A stretch of 64,000 nt of DNA, from the NCBI RefSeq assembly GCF_001638985.1, contig NW_017265141.1:1233001-1297000 (forward strand), in the 5' to 3' direction. The DNA is from Phycomyces blakesleeanus NRRL 1555(-). Its lineage: Eukaryota > Mucoromycota > Mucoromycetes > Mucorales > Phycomycetaceae. The stretch's first letter is position 1. Every line of letters starts with the position of its first letter. A program made the position numbers and the translations under genes. The notes below the pieces were generated by a model. It worked only from the letters and a program-made list of their open reading frames with translations, did not search any database and was not told the origin of the DNA. Of this stretch, positions 59,665 to 64,000 are shown piece after piece.

Positions 59665-61268
59665 TTAAAGAGCCAAAAGAGACATTTCTTCTAGACGTCT
59701 CTTTCGTTCGCAGCCACATACTCCATCAGTACCACGAATACCGTTTCCACAATCATCACAGCAATATGCAATGTGTCCCTTTTCGAGGCAATCAGTGCAA
59801 TACAATACCAACAGATGACAATTTACAGAAGCACACTTGAGATATGTATCCCACGGCACTTGGCAAATGCTGCAATGGCTAACTTTTGCCTCTTCCGCTG
59901 TTGCTACTGGCACACCCAAACCTTGTCGTGCATCAAAAACATAGTTTTTGCCTTGCCAAAGTGGTTTTTTTTCTTTGGACTGTTTTCCCCACCATTCTAG
60001 ATAGTTATGAATTCCACCGTCTAGCATCATAATATCAGTCTCATCAGAAAGTGCTTGTCGCATGTAGGCAGTCGCCTTTTCGCATCGAATACCACTATGT
60101 AAAGTTAGAATATAGTGATAATAATATACATACAATTGTGCGAATGTAATATTATGTCTTGTAAAGTTGTTTCAACATACCCAGTACAATAAGTAAGTAT
60201 AGTCTTTCCTTCCAAGCTCTCTTTGTTTCTATCCACATAGTCGGGGAATCGACTAAATTTGCGGATGGCAGGTTTAATGGCTCCTTCAAAATGACCAATT
60301 CGACTCTCATAATAGTTACGCGTATCCAACAACACCACATCTTCTCTTTTTAGCTGTTCGTGGAATGATTCTGGGCTCAGTTTAGCTTTTGCGTGTCTTG
60401 GTTGGCTAAGTTGCTCTAATGTCACTTGTTCAGGCCGTCCTAAGGGGCAGATTTCTTCTACAAGTTTGACAGACAGGTCGACAAACACATGTCGACAACC
60501 TCGCGAAGGCTTAAAAAAGTCCTTTTGATCTTTGTTTCGATGTGTTTCCATGCACGGCATAGTGAGGAGCCAGTCAATGTAAGCTTGGATGGAGTCTCGA
60601 TTGCCTGCCAATGTACCATTGATACCCTCTGAAGCTATTCTTACTTTGCCCGTCAATCCTTCCTTTTCCCAGGCTAAATGCTCCTTTGCCAACGAAGCGG
60701 GATCAGGTACAGCACCATAAGAATAAAACAAAATCACCATGGATGACTCCATATCACAGGAACATTCTAGCCTAATAGGGTCCGAATCTCCCTTCATTTT
60801 GTGTGTATATTTTGATAAATAAATTTATAGACGTGCAAACATATGTATGTATGTATGTATGTATTTATGTATATGTATGGGGAATTCAAGTATTTTTCTG
60901 TTATTTTTATTTTTATTATTTATAATTTTTATTTAATATTTTATTATTTACTTGCTAATATACAGTAATAATGGTAATAACAACTAACCAGAAGCAACAA
61001 AGAGCAGTGGTCTTACCTTTGCTACTCTTCTTTGCTTCAGGGTGTCCTGGCCAATTTCAGCTTTTGGACTGTTCATTAAAAGCCGTTGAGCATCTTCCTT
61101 TGCTTGGATGACTTCACTGTGACAGGCATTGAGATGTCTACCAATGGCATCAGGGGTACTGAATCGAGTTTCACAACATGACCATTCATCTTCTCCATTC
61201 TTGTGCCGATGTAAAAGGCTATGAATGGCCTGTCTTCTTAGTTTACGACTAATCTGCTTGTCTGTCAT
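59665..61268 (-). CDS. Rhodanese-domain protein, TSTD2/TrhO type, with N-terminal zinc finger
   Basis: Three exons, 61017-61268, 60181-60791 and 59665-60094, give 430 residues. Exon 1 carries a C2H2-like finger (WSCCETRFSTPDAIGRHLNA, ending CHS) that matches the N-terminal finger of animal TSTD2. The core has VRIASEGINGTLAG, VLLDTRNYYESRIGHFEGAI and the active-site loop YCTGGIRCEKA with the catalytic Cys. The C-terminus is Cys-rich (CSICQ, CASVNC, CTDC, CCDDC), as in TSTD2. The bacterial relatives (TrhO/YceA) hydroxylate the wobble uridine of tRNA; that activity here is inferred. The acceptor of exon 2 is a weak GAAG; an alternative few codons later is possible. The exon-2 part alone could be mistaken for a separate gene starting at 60797. 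Confidence 0.82.
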
Positions 61269-62133
61269 TCTATTGATTCGTCCTTTCTTTTTCTTCTTTT
61301 ATCTTCTATTCACTTTTTTTTTTGGGATTTTTGGTCCCGGTAAATTTCATTGGGGACAAACCGAAATTGTAGAAAAAAAAGTTAGTCACGAACAGTCCGG
61401 CATTCACCCAGAAGTAGTTGCTCAAATGACTATTTCTTAAGCTGATAACTTGGAATATAGAGTTGTGCACAGTGCTACTAAAGTAGTTCCTGGAGGTTTT
61501 CTTTCCAAGAGCAACAAAAATAAAATAAGACATCTTTAATAATAAAATTATATAGTTTTAAAAAAAAAGACGGTTTAAACCTCGAATAATAAATAGATCT
61601 TTAAGAGAACTAAAAAAAATATAGATATATATATACATACACACAAGCCATGAATATATCTACAAGTCAGTATATCTACATTATATTAGCTTATGGATAT
61701 ATATCCTAAAATATCTACCAAATTCAACTTATATCCCAACATTTTCTATACTTGTTGAAGAGTAAAGAGGTGAAAGAGGGTTCCCAAAATGTGGTTTGAG
61801 CAGGGGAGGACTGATTGGCGGAGGTTGAGTAGGCGAGTTTCCAAAAATGGCAACCAGCACTTGCCCGGCGGGTTGCTGATGAAAAGGGTCCTTGGCTTCA
61901 AAGTCCAATCCTCCTCTTTCCCCGCATCGGTACGTAGCCCATACGCATCAATCCATCCCCATCTCCATCCAACGGCACCATACTGGACATGATGCTCTAA
62001 AAAGATAGACAGATTCAAAATAGCAATCAGCCAAACGATAGATATGGGGATGTGGATTGATGGATGTATATATTTGACGGACAAGCAAGAATCGAGACTT
62101 GGCTGACACTTACATTCCTTAAACAGAACCACC
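61269..62133. promoter_or_regulatory. Divergent region between TSTD2-like gene and RPS10
   Basis: Contains the promoters of both genes. Closer to RPS10 it is less AT-rich, with AAAAATGGCA at 61843-61852 and GGATGGA-type motifs (on the minus strand at about 61963-61978 and on the plus strand at about 62051-62067). An acceptor-like TTAAACAG ends at 62125, eight bases before the RPS10 ATG. Confidence 0.5.
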
Positions 62134-62780
62134 ATGCTTATTTCCAAGGAAAACAGAAAGACCATCTACGAGGCTCTCTTCAAGGGTAACTATCACAAGC
62201 TAGTCGTCTAAAGAGAATATTCTTACTCATCTTTTGCTCCAATGTTTTGCTGTTTGTTTTTCCAGACGGTGCTTTGGTCGCTGCCAAGGACTTCAACGCC
62301 CCCAAGCACTCCGAGCTTGAGGTCCCCAACCTTGAGGTCATCAAGGCCATGCAGTCCTTGACCTCCAAGGGTCTCGTCAAGACCCAGTTCTCGTGGCAGT
62401 TCTACTACTACACTCTCACCGATGAGGGTATCAACTACCTCCGTGAGTACCTCCACTTGCCCCAGGAGATCGTCCCCGCCACCATGAAGAAGGCTGCTCG
62501 CCCCGCTGCTCCCCGCCGTGCTTTCGGTGAGGGTCGTGAGGGTCCCCGTGGTCCCCGTGGTGACCGTGATGACTACAGACGCAAGGAGGGCGCCTCTGGT
62601 GACTTCAAGCCTGAGTTCCGTGGTGGTATGGGTAAGTTATTTGTAGCTTTTAGAAATTACGCGTATGCATACGTTATCCATAGCACAACATAATGTACCC
62701 TTTTTGAGAGTTTCTTATTTATTAACATACTCTTTTAATTTTTTCTTTAAAAATATTTAGGCCGTGGTCGTCGCGAGTAA
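62134..62780 (+). CDS. RPS10: 40S ribosomal protein S10 (eS10)
   Basis: Three exons, 62134-62185, 62266-62631 and 62761-62780, encode 145 residues. The N-terminal winged-helix part is [20 protein letters not shown], then [40 protein letters not shown] and [12 protein letters not shown]. The C-terminus is a Gly/Arg/Asp-rich tail ([14 protein letters not shown]) that ends GRGRRE in a 20-nt last exon. Length and content match fungal S10. It sits on the head of the 40S subunit near the mRNA entry. Codon bias is strong. Confidence 0.97.
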
Positions 62781-63207
62781 GCTATATATGCTTTATTCTT
62801 CATCCAACCCATGTCTCTTTTTTAAAGAAAAAAAATCACATCAAAGATTGTAAAAGAAAAAAAAGGAAACCGATGCTTTCTAAATATTCGCCTGCTCTTG
62901 TTTTTATTATTTGTCTTGACTTTGTTGTTTGTTGATTAAGGGGAGAAAGGGGAAGAGAGGAATGTAAAGAGATAAAAGAGGAGGTTAAGGGAAGGGATAT
63001 ATAAAGTTTTGAAGGTTTCCATTATAGTTATTATTTTTAACAGAAAATAGAGTAAGAGATATGTTTGTAAAACAGACAACAATATGGATAGAGTCGAGTA
63101 AGCTGAGGCTGTAAATATACATGGATACGTACATAAGAGCTTGGATGAGAAGGGAAGAAGATATTTGTCGAAGTGAGACAACATTTTCATAAGTTTTGTT
63201 GACGCTT
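62781..63207. other. Spacer between convergent genes
   Basis: 3' UTRs of RPS10 and the ARM-repeat gene. Purine-rich tract at about 62935-63000. No gene seen. Confidence 0.45.
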
Positions 63208-64000
63208 TTAAGAACTTGCAGCCATAAGTTGCTCAAGTGCTGTCATTGCTCTGTCACGAACGTCTCGGCAGGAATCACTTTCCATTACACGCAATTTTTG
63301 CTCTGCACCTAAATCACGCAAATAACGAACACGTTCTTTCAAACCTTCTTGTTGTCCTTCACGATCTTTCCATGTCCAGTTTATCATACACCAGGTTGCA
63401 GCAGCACGAATAGCTGGGTTATCATGTGACTATTTTGATATTCAAATACCAACTTAATTAGACCATGACTTGACGAAATAAAGGCAACTTACTAAATGAC
63501 GGAACACACTATTGGTAATGTTGGGTCTACTCATGAGGGCCATCTTGGGACCCTCTGGTCCACTTGACATATTTACTACAATAAAGAGGGCTGGCTCGAG
63601 TGTCTTTTTTTTCAAAAAAAAAAAAAGTCAATAAAATCTTGATGTTTCAATCTTGATGCATTCTTTACTTACTCTGGCCACAGCTGCATCATCTTCATCA
63701 TCGACATCCATATCAAACGTGTCCTCCAATTTGCTCTCAATAACATCCAATAAGTCGTCTTTACCGATTCCCTCAATCACATCCTCAATAGCCTATTAAT
63801 GAAAGATATCAGTATATTATGCATATTTTTAGTGTTTTTCTTTGTATATCATACCTCTTGATTACCGCACACCAAGTTCCGCACGATCTCTAGAGCTTGC
63901 TCTTGAATAGCTGGTGCGGGCTGATGAAGCAAATCAATCAAGGCATTGTATGTCAATACTTTCATAACTGCCTTTTTCACTGGCAGATCTGATTTGAACA
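63208..64000 (-). CDS. ARMC8: ARM-repeat subunit of the GID/CTLH ubiquitin ligase, ARMC8/Vid28 (5' part outside window)
   Basis: Four exons are visible: 63855-64000 (continuing beyond the window), 63673-63792, 63493-63603 and 63208-63429. They encode the C-terminal about 198 residues. Segments include VLTYNALIDLLHQ, IQEQALEIVRNLVCG, LFIVVNMSSGPEG, NPAIRAAATWCMINWTWKDR and RDVRDRAMTALEQLMAASS at the stop. These follow the order of the last ARM repeats of human ARMC8 and yeast Gid5/Vid28. That protein receives substrates for the GID/CTLH E3 complex, which in yeast degrades gluconeogenic enzymes. The acidic stretch DMDVDDEDDAA is not usual but lies in a loop. The identification rests on the C-terminal third only. 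Confidence 0.78.

Noticed and set aside
60792..60797. Independent start of the rhodanese gene at 60797
   Set aside because: Possible, but the upstream exon matches the TSTD2 N-terminus and joins in frame, so one gene is preferred.

Overview
The window looks like nuclear DNA of a filamentous early-diverging fungus, most likely a mucoralean (Mucoromycota). The evidence is AT-rich spacers, intron-dense genes with short (about 50-90 bp) GT-AG introns, fungal-type proteins (Fox2 with a PTS1, a PMT2-family O-mannosyltransferase, RNB/Ssd1-type protein), strongly biased C-ending codons in ribosomal protein genes, and a degraded TnpB/Fanzor-like element of a kind I associate with Mucorales. The lineage is inferred, not proven. 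I saw no CRISPR array or rRNA and recognised no tRNA.

Layout. 1-12 kb: 3' part of a bHLH-zipper transcription factor (+), then on the minus strand a C2A9.03-type WD40 protein, the mitochondrial glycine carrier Hem25/SLC25A38, a HAD phosphatase of the GPP/DOG type, and peroxisomal multifunctional beta-oxidation enzyme Fox2. 12-24 kb: an RNB exoribonuclease of the Dis3L2/Ssd1 family, an intronless UBZ/UIM protein (SLX4-like) head-to-head with RPL27 (eL27), RPS0 (uS2), and a minus-strand nucleoplasmin-like-domain protein whose C-terminus is a Lys-rich repeat tail where an FKBP domain would be expected. 25-34 kb: PMT2-type mannosyltransferase (with a 15-nt microexon), a DusA-type dihydrouridine synthase, mitochondrial ribosomal protein bL34m, and glycerol kinase. 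35-50 kb: a DUF1295 membrane reductase, a DUF2415-type WD40 protein, a C78 (ZUP1-like) peptidase, RPL10 (uL16) and a NIPA magnesium transporter. 50-57 kb: a gene-poor stretch holding decayed transposase fragments (TnpB/Fanzor-like and Tc1/mariner). 57-64 kb: an intronless coiled-coil protein of unknown function, a TSTD2/TrhO-type rhodanese, RPS10 (eS10), and the 3' part of the GID-complex ARM-repeat subunit ARMC8/Vid28.

I rebuilt the exon structures by hand from splice sites and reading phase; every complete model closes in frame. Gene order shows no metabolic cluster. There is a loose translation theme: four cytosolic ribosomal protein genes, one mitochondrial one, and tRNA-modifying Dus and TrhO-type enzymes. 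Three of the four cytosolic RP genes carry an AA(A/G)ATGGCA motif upstream and all four carry GGATGGA-type motifs near their 5' ends.
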